A DNA stretch of 64,000 bases. Origin: Nitrosospira multiformis. Its GTDB lineage: Bacteria; Pseudomonadota; Gammaproteobacteria; Burkholderiales; Nitrosomonadaceae. The first letter of the stretch is position 1, and each line of letters opens with the position of its first letter. Position numbers and translations under genes: made by a program. The stretch lies in contig NZ_FOHI01000011.1 in the NCBI RefSeq assembly GCF_900111585.1, forward strand, positions 1 through 64,000. Direction: 5' to 3'. The notes below the pieces were generated by a model. It was not told the origin of the DNA. It saw only the letters and a list, made by a program, of their open reading frames with translations, and searched no databases. Shown here in pieces: positions 43,617 to 52,831 of the stretch.

Positions 43617-44270
43617 ATGAATAACTGGAAGGACTGGAGAAGGCACCAGCGCGCGGAACTGATGGCGGCCAGGGAATGCATAGGCGCAGCCGACCATCGT
43701 CGCTGGAGCGCTGCCATCACCGAGCTGCTGGAACAAGGCTTTCTCGCGCTCCGGACAAGTACTGTCGGATTTTGCTGGCCTCATCGGGGCGAATATGATC
43801 CCCGTCCGCTCATGTTTTTTTTCCAGACCCGGGGCGCCACGCTTGCGCTCCCCGAGGTAGTGAATAAACATGAGCCACTCCGGTTCCGCAAGTGGTGGCA
43901 GGAAGCGCCCATGAAAATCGGCGCTTATGATATTCCGGTACCTGACAATACCGATGTGGTAACAGTGGATGCCTTGATCATCCCCATGATCGGCTTCGAT
44001 AAACTTGGCTTTCGCCTGGGGTACGGCAGCGGTTATTTCGATCGTACACTAGCCGTCATGAAGCCGCGTCCGCTCGCTATCGGTGTTGCGTTCGAAATTC
44101 TCCGCCTGGAAAATTTGCATCCCCACGCACACGATATTCCCATGGATTTCGTTGTCACCGAGGCGGGAATTTATCATGCAACCCACACGGGATTGAAACC
44201 CGTTTCTGCTGGCCAATGCGCCGATATTCTCACCGCGAGGACAGGAGAAATCAGGGAGACCGAAGGATAG
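43617..44270 (+). CDS. 5-formyltetrahydrofolate cyclo-ligase family protein
   Basis: A 217-residue protein that by family converts 5-formyl-THF to 5,10-methenyl-THF with ATP. The N-terminal Lys/Arg part is WKDWRRHQRAELMAAREC. The central strand is STVGFCWPHRGEYDPRPL. The nucleotide motif is VDALIIPMIGFDKLGFRLGYGSGYFDRTL, with the conserved R-x-G-x-G-x-G-Y-Y/F-D. The end has AIGVAFEI and HDIPMDFVVTEAG. The ATG at 43617 is taken; a TTG at 43563 would overlap mutY. The gene is 25 bp downstream of mutY and converges on ubiX. Confidence 0.92.
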   Translation: MNNWKDWRRHQRAELMAARECIGAADHRRWSAAITELLEQGFLALRTSTVGFCWPHRGEYDPRPLMFFFQTRGATLALPEVVNKHEPLRFRKWWQEAPMKIGAYDIPVPDNTDVVTVDALIIPMIGFDKLGFRLGYGSGYFDRTLAVMKPRPLAIGVAFEILRLENLHPHAHDIPMDFVVTEAGIYHATHTGLKPVSAGQCADILTARTGEIRETEG

Positions 44271-44301
44271 TTCATCGGCACGAGAACGCGCCGCGTCGAA
44301 T

Positions 44302-44988
44302 TCAATCGGCCGTACTTTCTTCGCCCCAGCGCGGCATGAGCGTATGGGCAACTCCCACATGGTCGAGGATACGCGCCACTACAAAATCCACCATGTCGTG
44401 GATATCCCGGGGATGGTGATAGAAGCCGGGATTGGGTGGAAGGATTATTGCGCCGCTACGCGCAAGCTTCAGCATATTTTCGAGGTGAATGGCGGAAAAT
44501 GGGGTTTCCCGGGGTACGAGGATGAGCTTCCGGTTTTCCTTCAGCATTACGTCCGCTGAACGTTCGATCAGCTTTTGACTCATTCCTGCGGCAATTGCAG
44601 CAAGCGTACCCATGGTGCAGGGGCAAACCACCATTGCGTCAGCCGGGTTGGAGCCGGAGGCAACCGGAGCCAACCAATCCTCCCGTCCAAACACGCGCAA
44701 CTGGTCCTGTTCAGTACTGAAACGCCGACGCAACAGCTCCTCGGCTTCCCGGGCGCGAGAAGGCAATACCAGCTGCATTTCCTGATGAGCCACGATCTGC
44801 GCTGCCTGGGAATACATCAGGTAGACGCGAGTGCCGGCTGCGAGCAACAGTTCCAGCAAACGCATGCCATAGGGCATGCCGGACGCGCCGGTAAAAGCAA
44901 GCGTGACAGTTTTCGATGTGCTGGCGCGGGAATTCAATGTCTGGAAATGGATAAGTAATCGGCGAGCGGGGATGCCCTGTTCGCCCAC
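44302..44988 (-). CDS. ubiX: Flavin prenyltransferase UbiX
   Basis: A protein of up to 228 residues that makes prenylated FMN for the decarboxylase UbiD in ubiquinone synthesis. Signatures: TLAFTGASGMPYGMRLLELLL, ASGSNPADAMVVCPCTMGTLAAIAAGMS, RSADVMLKENRKLILVPRETPFSAIHLENML and NPGFYHHPRDIHDMVDF. The start is uncertain: no ATG precedes the conserved domain, and the frame begins with GTG at 44988. An internal TTG is possible. It lies 33 bp downstream of rapZ on the same strand. Confidence 0.93.
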   Translation of the reverse strand: MGEQGIPARRLLIHFQTLNSRASTSKTVTLAFTGASGMPYGMRLLELLLAAGTRVYLMYSQAAQIVAHQEMQLVLPSRAREAEELLRRRFSTEQDQLRVFGREDWLAPVASGSNPADAMVVCPCTMGTLAAIAAGMSQKLIERSADVMLKENRKLILVPRETPFSAIHLENMLKLARSGAIILPPNPGFYHHPRDIHDMVDFVVARILDHVGVAHTLMPRWGEESTAD

Positions 44989-45021
44989 AGGGTTGCAATG
45001 TTGCAGGGGGCGAATGGCGTT

Positions 45022-45861
45022 TTATGCATTCAATTCCCGATGTCGTACCAGAACCTGGTTGTTTTCCGTAAAATAACGCGCCAACCGCTCCACGAAATAA
45101 ACGGAACGGTGCCGCCCTCCTGTGCAACCGATCGCTACCGTGAGGTAATTGCGGTTATCGCGGATGAAACAGGGCAACCAGTCATCGACGAATCGGCGAA
45201 TATCCTCGAACATGCGATTCACGCTGCTGTTTGCATCCATGTATTCGATCACGGCGCCATCCTTTCCCGTCAAAGGTCGCAGAAGGGCCTCATAGTGGGG
45301 ATTGGGAAGGCAGCGAACATCGAACACCATGTCGGAATCCAGCGGGATGCCGTGCTTGAAGCCAAAAGATTGGAACAGCAGCGTCAGGCGCCCGGGCTCC
45401 AGTCCGATGAAATCTCTTATCCAGGCTCGCAGCGAGCTCGCGCTCAAGTCACTGGTATCGATGCGGTTTGCCAGGTCATGAATTTCACGCAACATCTCGC
45501 GTTCCATCTCTATGCATTCCGGCAGGGTGGATTGATTGTCACTGAGTGGATGACGGCGGCGAGTTTCGGAAAAACGCTTCAACAGCGTATCCGTCTTGGT
45601 GTCGAGAAACAACAGATGGATATCCATTTTCTGCCGCCTCAAGTCGGCCAACCGCTGTGGCAGGAGATGCAAGGTTTCGCTGCTTCTGGCGTCAATGCTG
45701 ACGGCGACGCGCTCGTGACCGGATTGCTTCAGATAAACCGTCACCTCCAGCAGCAGGTTGGCCGGAAGATTGTCAACGCAATAGTAGCCGTTATCTTCCA
45801 GAACGGTAAGCGCGATGCTCTTGCCGGAGCCTGACAGGCCGCTGACGACGATCAATTGCAT
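45022..45861 (-). CDS. rapZ: RNase adapter protein RapZ
   Basis: A 279-residue P-loop protein. The N terminus is [33 protein letters not shown] (Walker A GLSGSGKS). Other conserved parts are [19 protein letters not shown] and the end [21 protein letters not shown]. In E. coli RapZ targets the sRNA GlmZ for RNase E and so controls GlmS and cell-wall precursor supply. It stands in the usual place next to hprK. Confidence 0.96.
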   Translation of the reverse strand: MQLIVVSGLSGSGKSIALTVLEDNGYYCVDNLPANLLLEVTVYLKQSGHERVAVSIDARSSETLHLLPQRLADLRRQKMDIHLLFLDTKTDTLLKRFSETRRRHPLSDNQSTLPECIEMEREMLREIHDLANRIDTSDLSASSLRAWIRDFIGLEPGRLTLLFQSFGFKHGIPLDSDMVFDVRCLPNPHYEALLRPLTGKDGAVIEYMDANSSVNRMFEDIRRFVDDWLPCFIRDNRNYLTVAIGCTGGRHRSVYFVERLARYFTENNQVLVRHRELNA

Positions 45862-45948
45862 AGATTCAAATCGTACCGGATAAGAATATCCGTGAGCAGA
45901 AAGGCAGGGAAGGACGAGAAGGTTTTAACTCTGTTTTCGCCCACGTGT

Positions 45949-46893
45949 TTATGTTTGCCCGTTCTCGAGTTCCTGTTGATGGCGCGCGAAAAATTCCTGA
46001 CCGCTGTCTATGCCGCGCAATTGCAAAACATAGTTCCGCACCGCCGCTTCTACCAGCACAGCGAGGTTTCGGCCGGCGGCAACTGGAATGATGACTTTCC
46101 GGATGTTGACATCCAGGATATTCTCAGTGACATCATTGATCGGCAGCCGTTCCATTGCATTGAGATCAGTGCTGCTGGGTTTCTGCAAGTGAACGATGAG
46201 TTTCATGTTTTTTTTGCGCCGTACCGCCGTTTCGCCAAAAATCGTTCGAATGTTCAGCATTCCAAGTCCCCGCACTTCGAGAAAATCGCGCAGCATGGGC
46301 GGGCAGCGTCCTTCGAGCATTTCCGGCGCAATGCGATAGAGCTCCACCACATCATCCGCCACCAATCCATGTCCGCGACTTACCAGTTCCAGCGCCAATT
46401 CGCTCTTGCCGACACTGCTCTCGCCGGTAATCATTACGCCGAGGCCAAGAACGTCGAGCAATACGCCATGCCTGCTGCAGGAAGGAGCAAGGACCTGCCC
46501 GAGATAGGGACGTAATATCCAGAGGATTTCGAGACTGGAGTAGGGTGTACAGAAGAGAGGGGTACGCGTGGAATCCGCCAGGGACCTTATGGAATCGGGG
46601 ACACATGCGCCCGCTGTAACAATGATGCATAGCATGTCGCTTTCGGCAAGCCTGCGCATATGCTGTTCGAGGGAAGCAGGATCGAGCGCGTTGAGATATT
46701 CGGCCTCGGTTTCGCTCAGTACCTGAATCCAGTTGGGATGGATGAAATTGAGGTGTCCGATCATCCCCTGCGTCGAACGCGCGATCGCTTCATTATCGAG
46801 ACTCCTGTCGCCTCCATCCCGCCCTGCTTCCCAGGTGAGATCCAGTTTCTGGCGTTTTTCCTCGAAAAGCTGTCTGGCGTCAATTCCGACCAT
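45949..46893 (-). CDS. hprK: HPr kinase/phosphorylase HprK
   Basis: A 314-residue enzyme that phosphorylates and dephosphorylates HPr at serine. The Walker A motif is GLGVMITGESSVGKSELALEL, followed by GHGLVADDVVELYR, RGLGMLNIRTIFGETAVRRKK and the K3-loop region. The ATG at 46893 is chosen because GGAGGT lies upstream (46904-46909) and the resulting length fits the family; the frame is open to 46935. Many betaproteobacteria have ptsN between hpf and hprK; it is absent here. Confidence 0.95.
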   Translation of the reverse strand: MVGIDARQLFEEKRQKLDLTWEAGRDGGDRSLDNEAIARSTQGMIGHLNFIHPNWIQVLSETEAEYLNALDPASLEQHMRRLAESDMLCIIVTAGACVPDSIRSLADSTRTPLFCTPYSSLEILWILRPYLGQVLAPSCSRHGVLLDVLGLGVMITGESSVGKSELALELVSRGHGLVADDVVELYRIAPEMLEGRCPPMLRDFLEVRGLGMLNIRTIFGETAVRRKKNMKLIVHLQKPSSTDLNAMERLPINDVTENILDVNIRKVIIPVAAGRNLAVLVEAAVRNYVLQLRGIDSGQEFFARHQQELENGQT

Positions 46894-47067
46894 CTGGTTG
46901 AATACCTCCTGATTATCAGGATTGGGAAAAACCACGAGCTTCTTCCCGGGAGTCCCGAAACAAATTCATGGTTTCGGAGCGAAAAGCGGTGTTGAATCTA
47001 TTGATGCAGAACTCTTTATCGTTGCTACACCTGATCGTTGATTCAGATTGTCCTGATCCGGAATTCC

Positions 47068-47370
47068 TTAAACGGCATCCGTGCGTTGGCTTTCATTTTT
47101 CTCCTTGCGGCGGACCAACTGACGATCGAGTTTATCAACGAGATTATCTATGGAAGCGTACATATCGGTGCTGTCTGCCTCGACAAAAATATCATTGCCA
47201 GGCACCCGGACCAGCGCCTCCGCCTTCTGCTCCAGTTTTTCCACGGAAAGGGTCACAGTGATATCCACAATCTGGTCGAAACGTTGAGTGATCCGGCTCA
47301 ATTTGGAAACAACATAATCGCGCAATGGAGAGGTGATTTCGACTTGCCGACCTGTGACGTGGATGTTCAT
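47068..47370 (-). CDS. hpf: Ribosome hibernation promoting factor (short HPF / YhbH)
   Basis: A 100-residue short-type HPF that binds the 30S decoding region in resting cells. Signatures: MNIHVTGRQVEITSPLRDYV, KLSRITQRFDQIVDITVTLSVEK and DMYASIDNLVDKLDRQL. AGGAG precedes the ATG at good spacing. It follows rpoN after 27 bp, the classic rpoN-hpf pair. Confidence 0.96.
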   Translation of the reverse strand: MNIHVTGRQVEITSPLRDYVVSKLSRITQRFDQIVDITVTLSVEKLEQKAEALVRVPGNDIFVEADSTDMYASIDNLVDKLDRQLVRRKEKNESQRTDAV

Positions 47371-47397
47371 TTGTGGCTCCTATGAAATGAACTGGGG

Positions 47398-48864
47398 TTA
47401 AAACGATTTCCGAAGATTGACGGAAGGAATTTGCAAGGACTCCCGATATTTTGCCACGGTGCGGCGAGCAACCATGATACCCTGCTGCCCCAGGACCTCC
47501 GAGATCTGATTATCGCTGAGCGGCTTCCTCGAGTTTTCTGCGCTGATCATTTGCTTGATCAGCGCGCGAATGGCGGTGGCGGAGCAGGCGCCGCCACTAT
47601 CCGTTGATACGTGGCTGCCAAAAAAATACTTCAATTCGAAAATACCGCGCGGCGTACGCATGAATTTCTGCGTGGTAACCCGCGAAATGGTGGATTCATG
47701 CAGATTCAGCACATCGGCGATTTCCCGCAATACCATCGGACGCATTGCAACTGCTCCATGCTCGAAAAACTGCTGCTGGCGTTCCACAATGGCTGCCGAT
47801 GCCTTGAGGATGGTGTTGAAACGCTGTTGTACGTTCTTTACCAGCCATTTTGCTTCGTGCAATTGGCTGATCAGCCGACGGGTAGAGTCATCATTGCATC
47901 CTTTCAGGATCTCGGCATAGAGGCGGTTGATCCTGAGACGCGGCATGGCTTCCGGGTTAAGGCTGGCTACCCAGGAACCGCCGATTTTGGTCACGATGAC
48001 GTCGGGTACGATGTAGCAGGCAACTGCGGAGCTGAAGGCCGTGGCTGGTCTCGGATTCAACCGCGTTATCATCTGCTGGACGGAACGAAGACAGTCGTCG
48101 CTGCAGTGCAGCACCCGCTTGATGGCGCTGAAGTCCCGGGATGCCAGGCTTTCAAGATGATTGTTCACTAGCGCCAACGCCTGCTCCAGGTAGGGCGTAT
48201 CGGGTGGCAGCGCCTGCAGTTGCATGATGAGGCATTCTCTCAAGTTGCGCGCACCGATCCCGGGGGGATCCAGGTGCTGCAAATGTTCGAGGGCAATGTG
48301 CAGGTCGTCGATATCTATTGACAGCTCGGCGGGCAACAGATCGACCAATTCTTCCAGATCTTGGACGAGATAGCCATCATCATCCAGGCTGTCGATCAGT
48401 AATCCGGCGATCTTTCTATCGCGCTGGGAGATTTGGCTCAGGCTGAGCTGCGAGTTGAGGTGGTCGCGCAGACTCGGAGGTTCCACCGCTTGCTGCGGAA
48501 TATCACGTTCGTCCTCATCGTCCCGGTTGTGCCGAAAAACGCTGTCCTCCGGAAGCCACTCCCGCTCGTCGAGCGGCTGCTTCACATCGGTTTCTGCTTC
48601 GACGGAGAGAATAGGGATGCTTTCCTCGGCAACCTCCAGCTCATTTGGCAACGGTGCGGCCAACTCTTCCGGTATGACTTTATGATAATCCGTGCTGTCG
48701 TTACCGATGCTGTCATCAAGTTCCAGAAGGGGATTCTCCTGTACGATGCGCTCTATCTCCTGGTTCAACTCTATGGTGGAGAGTTGCAATAACCGGATGG
48801 ACTGCTGCAATTGCGGCGTAAGCGCCAGATGTTGCGACAGCTTGACTTGAAGAGTTGGTTTCAT
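47398..48864 (-). CDS. rpoN: RNA polymerase sigma-54 factor RpoN
   Basis: A 488-residue sigma-54. The glutamine-rich region I is MKPTLQVKLSQHLALTPQLQQSIRLLQ. An acidic region II follows at about 50-130. The core-binding and DNA-binding domains include LDDDGYLVQDLEEL, GIGARNLRECLIMQL, LHESTISRVTTQKFMRTPRG and the RpoN box ARRTVAKYRESL near the end. It serves nitrogen and other enhancer-dependent genes. It lies downstream of lptB, as in many proteobacteria. Confidence 0.97.
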   Translation of the reverse strand: MKPTLQVKLSQHLALTPQLQQSIRLLQLSTIELNQEIERIVQENPLLELDDSIGNDSTDYHKVIPEELAAPLPNELEVAEESIPILSVEAETDVKQPLDEREWLPEDSVFRHNRDDEDERDIPQQAVEPPSLRDHLNSQLSLSQISQRDRKIAGLLIDSLDDDGYLVQDLEELVDLLPAELSIDIDDLHIALEHLQHLDPPGIGARNLRECLIMQLQALPPDTPYLEQALALVNNHLESLASRDFSAIKRVLHCSDDCLRSVQQMITRLNPRPATAFSSAVACYIVPDVIVTKIGGSWVASLNPEAMPRLRINRLYAEILKGCNDDSTRRLISQLHEAKWLVKNVQQRFNTILKASAAIVERQQQFFEHGAVAMRPMVLREIADVLNLHESTISRVTTQKFMRTPRGIFELKYFFGSHVSTDSGGACSATAIRALIKQMISAENSRKPLSDNQISEVLGQQGIMVARRTVAKYRESLQIPSVNLRKSF

Positions 48865-48913
48865 ATTGGAAAAACAGCGATAAAGCCGGTTTCAGGTAAA
48901 GCGAAGTTTTATT

Positions 48914-49720
48914 TCAAAGGCGGAAATGTTCTCCCAGATAGACTTTTCTCACGTTTTCATTATAAATGATTTCGTCTGGACTGCCGCTCGCAAGCACCCT
49001 GCCGTCGCTTATGATGTAGGCATGGTCGCAGATTCCTAATGTTTCCCGGACATTATGGTCGGTGATCAGCACACCGATGCCCCGCTCCCTCAGAAAGCGG
49101 ATAATTTTCTGGATGTCCAGCACGGCAATGGGATCCACTCCGGCAAATGGCTCGTCCAGCAAGATGAAATGTGGCCCTGTCGCCAGCGCACGGGCAATTT
49201 CGACGCGCCGCCGTTCCCCGCCGGACAAACTGATGGCCGGACTGTTGCGTATATGACTGATATGCAGATCATGCAGCAAATTGTCGAGATGCTGCTGCAT
49301 CTCGTCAGCCCCATGGTTTTTCAATTCCAGTACAGCGCGAATATTGTCGGCTACCGAGAGTCGCCTGAAAATCGAAGCCTCCTGCGGCAAATAGCTCAAA
49401 CCAAGGCGCGCGCGCTCATGCATGGGCATCTGGCTGAGGTCAAGCTCATCGAGGACGATGCTGCCCCCATCCAGCGGCACAAGGCCCACCATCATGTAAA
49501 AACAGGTGGTCTTGCCTGCGCCATTGGGACCCAGCAAGCCGACGACTTCTCCGCTTTTAACCGAAAGGGAAACATCATGCACCACTGTGCGCGACTTGTA
49601 GCTTTTTTTCAGATTTTCCGCCCTGAATTCACTTCTCTTTCCTGAGGAAACCAGGGGAGCTTCAGGGGCTTGGGAAGCATGATCGGCGTGGCCGCGGGCT
49701 GAAGAGAGGGGAAGTTCCAT
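48914..49720 (-). CDS. lptB: LPS export ABC transporter ATP-binding protein LptB
   Basis: A 268-residue ABC ATPase that powers lipopolysaccharide extraction from the inner membrane with LptFG. Walker [14 protein letters not shown]-loop [12 protein letters not shown], signature [16 protein letters not shown], Walker [17 protein letters not shown] and switch [11 protein letters not shown] are intact. The N terminus carries about 30 extra residues before the usual start, without clear function. The ribosome site is weak and lptA ends 12 bp upstream, so coupling is likely. Confidence 0.96.
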   Translation of the reverse strand: MELPLSSARGHADHASQAPEAPLVSSGKRSEFRAENLKKSYKSRTVVHDVSLSVKSGEVVGLLGPNGAGKTTCFYMMVGLVPLDGGSIVLDELDLSQMPMHERARLGLSYLPQEASIFRRLSVADNIRAVLELKNHGADEMQQHLDNLLHDLHISHIRNSPAISLSGGERRRVEIARALATGPHFILLDEPFAGVDPIAVLDIQKIIRFLRERGIGVLITDHNVRETLGICDHAYIISDGRVLASGSPDEIIYNENVRKVYLGEHFRL

Positions 49721-49732
49721 AATGGTGTTTGT

Positions 49733-50305
49733 TTATGAATTGTCTGCCTCGGGTTTGGGCTCCTTCTTTTTGGGCTGTATCACAGCTCTCACCCTGCCCT
49801 CGGAATGGGTTTGGGTGCTCGTTCCACCCTCGCCATTTACCTGGAAGAATTCGTTGACCGCATCATAGGAAATATAGTCCCCATGAACTTCATCCTTTCC
49901 GCGTCTCAATCTTGCTTTCTTGAAAAGCTGAACCTTGTCGGCCTTGCCATCGTATTCCATACGCTCGCTCCAGCCCTCCACGTATTCATCCTTGCCATCG
50001 CGCTTCTGGCGAAAACTGGCAAGATTGCCGAATGCAGTGGCGTATTGAAAACCGTTGGCGTCTTCCTTCACTGTCATCTTATCCGCGCGAATAATCAGTG
50101 TTCCTTGGGTCAGTACGACATTGCCGATAAAGGTAGCTAGCTTGTTGGCATCCTGCACGGTGGCGCGGTCCGCCTCCAGATGCACAGGCTTCTCGCTGTC
50201 TGCCCGCTCTGCCAGAACCGGTGCGCTGAAGAGCATTACAACGAGAAAAGCGGCAGACAGGGGTTTCATGGGAGCCGTAAAAGAGAACCTAGCGTTTCTT
50301 GTCAT
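49733..50305 (-). CDS. lptA: LPS transport periplasmic protein LptA
   Basis: A 190-residue OstA-like protein that forms the periplasmic bridge for LPS. A signal peptide (PMKPLSAAFLVVMLFSAPVLA) precedes the beta-jellyroll with PVHLEADRATVQDANKLATFIGNVVLTQGTL and the repeat IRADKMTVKED. The tail is Lys/Pro/Glu-rich. It overlaps lptC by 17 bp; AAAGG precedes the first ATG, and a second ATG 12 codons later is also possible. Confidence 0.93.
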   Translation of the reverse strand: MTRNARFSFTAPMKPLSAAFLVVMLFSAPVLAERADSEKPVHLEADRATVQDANKLATFIGNVVLTQGTLIIRADKMTVKEDANGFQYATAFGNLASFRQKRDGKDEYVEGWSERMEYDGKADKVQLFKKARLRRGKDEVHGDYISYDAVNEFFQVNGEGGTSTQTHSEGRVRAVIQPKKKEPKPEADNS

Positions 50306-50861
50306 GCACGACCTTTACTTGCGACAACAACTGTGTGTTGCCCGTACGATTGTTCATTTCCATTCCAATCGCTCTGATAGTGGCGTTCGTTTCAGTTATC
50401 TCCACGGGCTTGTCCGTTCGCGCAATGTCCTGGTCGGGAATGAGATGCAGCAGACTGGTTGTCAAGATTGTCTCACCGCGGCCTTTACCCGCGTTTCGGA
50501 CGATCACCACATTGCCACTCAAATAAATGTCTTCGCCCTCGGCGGACATCTTCGCATGATCCGCCTGCAGTTGTACTGAAGGTTTACCGGGTTCGATAGT
50601 AATTAAGCGGGGTTGTTCCAGCTCAGCCGAATCATCGTCGGGATAATGCACCATTTTTTTTCCGAGAAGCATTTTGTATCCCGCGTCGTTCTCATCCGTG
50701 CGAATGGCAGAAAAATCTTCCAAAACATAATCGGGCGCCCGTACTGATACGCTCTCCGGCGCAAGCAGAGGTGTGTGCCCGTCCTGATTCAGCAGGATTA
50801 GCAATGATGCAAACAGGGCTAATATAACGAAAAGGAACCCGAAGCGAAGGTGACCAATCAT
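50289..50861 (-). CDS. lptC: LPS export protein LptC
   Basis: A 190-residue bitopic protein. Residues 5-24 are a membrane anchor (LRFGFLFVILALFASLLILL). The periplasmic part has PDYVLEDFSAIRTDENDAGYKMLLGKKMVHYPDDDS, the typical LptC opening. It passes LPS from LptBFG to LptA. Its start overlaps the kdsC stop by four bases. Confidence 0.92.
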   Translation of the reverse strand: MIGHLRFGFLFVILALFASLLILLNQDGHTPLLAPESVSVRAPDYVLEDFSAIRTDENDAGYKMLLGKKMVHYPDDDSAELEQPRLITIEPGKPSVQLQADHAKMSAEGEDIYLSGNVVIVRNAGKGRGETILTTSLLHLIPDQDIARTDKPVEITETNATIRAIGMEMNNRTGNTQLLSQVKVVHDKKR

Positions 50862-51382
50862 GTGAGATAAGTCGCAAGATGCGCGTCCAGCGTGTCCTGT
50901 GCCTGCATTATCATTTCGCAGATCTCGCGCGCAGCACCTCGCCCTCCTTCCAGACGGGTGATATAGTGCGCGTGCTTTTTCACGAGGGCAGGTGCGGCAG
51001 GCACAGAGATGGCAAGACCGCAGCGCAGCAGGATTGGCAGATCGATCAGATCATCTCCCACGTATGCACAGGCGGATGCATCCAGGTGTTGATCCTCGAG
51101 CAAGGCCTCGAATGCGGGAAGCTTGTTTTTTGCGCCTTGATAGACGAGGGTAACGCCCCAGTCCTTTGCCTTCAAATCCACGCAGCGGGACTGACGGCCC
51201 GTGATAAGCGCCACCTTGATTCCGGTGGCCTTGAGCATTTTCAGGCCGTGGCCATCCTGGCTGTTGAACGCCTTGATCTCCTCACCTCCGTCCGTGAGAT
51301 AGAGGCTCCCGTCCGTGAGCACGCCATCCACATCGAAGATAACCATCGTGATCTTTCTTGCCTTTTCGTATATGTGTTGCAT
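50858..51382 (-). CDS. kdsC: 3-deoxy-D-manno-octulosonate 8-phosphate phosphatase KdsC
   Basis: A 174-residue HAD phosphatase that frees Kdo for LPS synthesis. Motif I is VIFDVDGVLTDG, followed by KAFNSQDGHGLKML, motif II ALITGRQSRCV and motif IV AYVGDDLIDLPIL. The ATG at 51382 is chosen over a TTG at 51436 by length and codon type. It opens a kdsC-lptC-lptA-lptB-rpoN-hpf operon. The isomerase gene kdsD, often next upstream, is absent; 51383-51600 shows no gene. Confidence 0.93.
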   Translation of the reverse strand: MQHIYEKARKITMVIFDVDGVLTDGSLYLTDGGEEIKAFNSQDGHGLKMLKATGIKVALITGRQSRCVDLKAKDWGVTLVYQGAKNKLPAFEALLEDQHLDASACAYVGDDLIDLPILLRCGLAISVPAAPALVKKHAHYITRLEGGRGAAREICEMIMQAQDTLDAHLATYLT

Positions 51383-51600
51383 TTTGCTATGGGCTGAATA
51401 GTCGGATCGAATGAACTTGTAAAAACTCTGGAACAACCTGCATTGCGTATGAATGCCGAAACTCGGTGAGAACGTAGGAGATGAATGAATGCCGCAGCTA
51501 CCCGCTGTGAGGTTGCCGCGTCAGCCCGAGCGGGCACTGATGGATGGAAGCAAGGAGTTTCCGATCTAAGGGAGTAAAACTATCCGATGAAAAGCCGGGA

Positions 51601-52560
51601 TCAGTTTCTTGGCAATGGGAACACCACTGACTCAACCACTCCTCTCAACTCTTCCACCACCACTTCCCTTTCCGCTTGCTCTGACACGATTTGTCTGAGT
51701 CGCGAGATGACTTCCTGTACAAGCACTTCCGGCGCCGATGCCCCCGCAGTAATACCGATCCGCATTTTGCCTTTCAGCCAGGTTTCCTGCAATTGTTCCG
51801 CCCGGTCCAGCATGTACGCGTCCACTCCGGCATTTCTCGCCACTTCACACAGGCGGTTTGAGTTGGAGCTATTGGGGGAGCCCACCACAATCACGAGATC
51901 GCATTGCTTGACCATCGTTTTTACCGCGTCCTGCCGGTTCTGGGTGGCGTAGCAGATATCATCCTTTTTGGGACCGAGGATGTTGGGAAAACGACCTTTC
52001 AGGGCCTGGATCACCCGATTGGCATCGTCCACGGATAAGGTGGTCTGGGTCACGTAAGCCAGGTGAGCCGGATCCTGCACCTGCAGTTTCTCGACATCTT
52101 CTTCTGTTTCCACCAGATACATGGAAGGACCATCTCCCTCGGCCTGACCCATGGTACCTTCCACCTCCGGATGTCCCGCATGGCCGATCATGATGATTTC
52201 TCTTCCCTGGTCCCGCATCTTTGCCACTTCAATGTGGACTTTGGTCACGAGCGGACACGTGGCATCGAATACCTTGAATTGTCCCGCCTCGGCTTCGCGT
52301 CGCACCGCATGGGAAACTCCGTGAGCACTGAAGATCAGAATGCTGCCGGCTGGGACTTCATCGAGGTTCTCGACAAATACTGCTCCCTTTTTTTCCAGAT
52401 CCTCCACTACGAAACGGTTATGCACCACTTCGTGGCGCACGTAGATCGGCGCGCCATGCACGCTCAGTGCACGCTCGACAATTTCGATTGCCCGGTCCAC
52501 GCCTGCACAGAAACCGCGAGGGTTTGCAAGCAATACCTTGATCATTTCGCCGTTTTCCAT
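51601..52560 (-). CDS. ispH: 4-hydroxy-3-methylbut-2-enyl diphosphate reductase IspH
   Basis: A 319-residue iron-sulfur enzyme, the last step of the MEP isoprenoid pathway. The three cluster cysteines are in [26 protein letters not shown] and [11 protein letters not shown]. Other motifs are [50 protein letters not shown] and [15 protein letters not shown]. The ATG at 52560 has GAGGTG 6 nt upstream. Confidence 0.97.
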   Translation of the reverse strand: MENGEMIKVLLANPRGFCAGVDRAIEIVERALSVHGAPIYVRHEVVHNRFVVEDLEKKGAVFVENLDEVPAGSILIFSAHGVSHAVRREAEAGQFKVFDATCPLVTKVHIEVAKMRDQGREIIMIGHAGHPEVEGTMGQAEGDGPSMYLVETEEDVEKLQVQDPAHLAYVTQTTLSVDDANRVIQALKGRFPNILGPKKDDICYATQNRQDAVKTMVKQCDLVIVVGSPNSSNSNRLCEVARNAGVDAYMLDRAEQLQETWLKGKMRIGITAGASAPEVLVQEVISRLRQIVSEQAEREVVVEELRGVVESVVFPLPRN

Positions 52561-52831
52561 TAAATACACCTCATTCAAGCACAAATACCGCTGGCGGTAC
52601 GGTTAGCATTCGACATATACCCTCAAATTTAATCCTCTGGATAACCTCTGTATGCCTGCGAGTGCCAGCCATTCTACAAACCATGAGGCATTCAATGCAG
52701 GGCGGGGAAGGCAAAAGCATAAACGCTTATTTTACCATTCATCTGTTTTCTCAAGAGAAATTCTTATCCTCCTGATTGACAAATCCGCTTCTGAGGGCCT
52801 GCCGGTGCATGTTCATGGGGGAGCACGAAAA

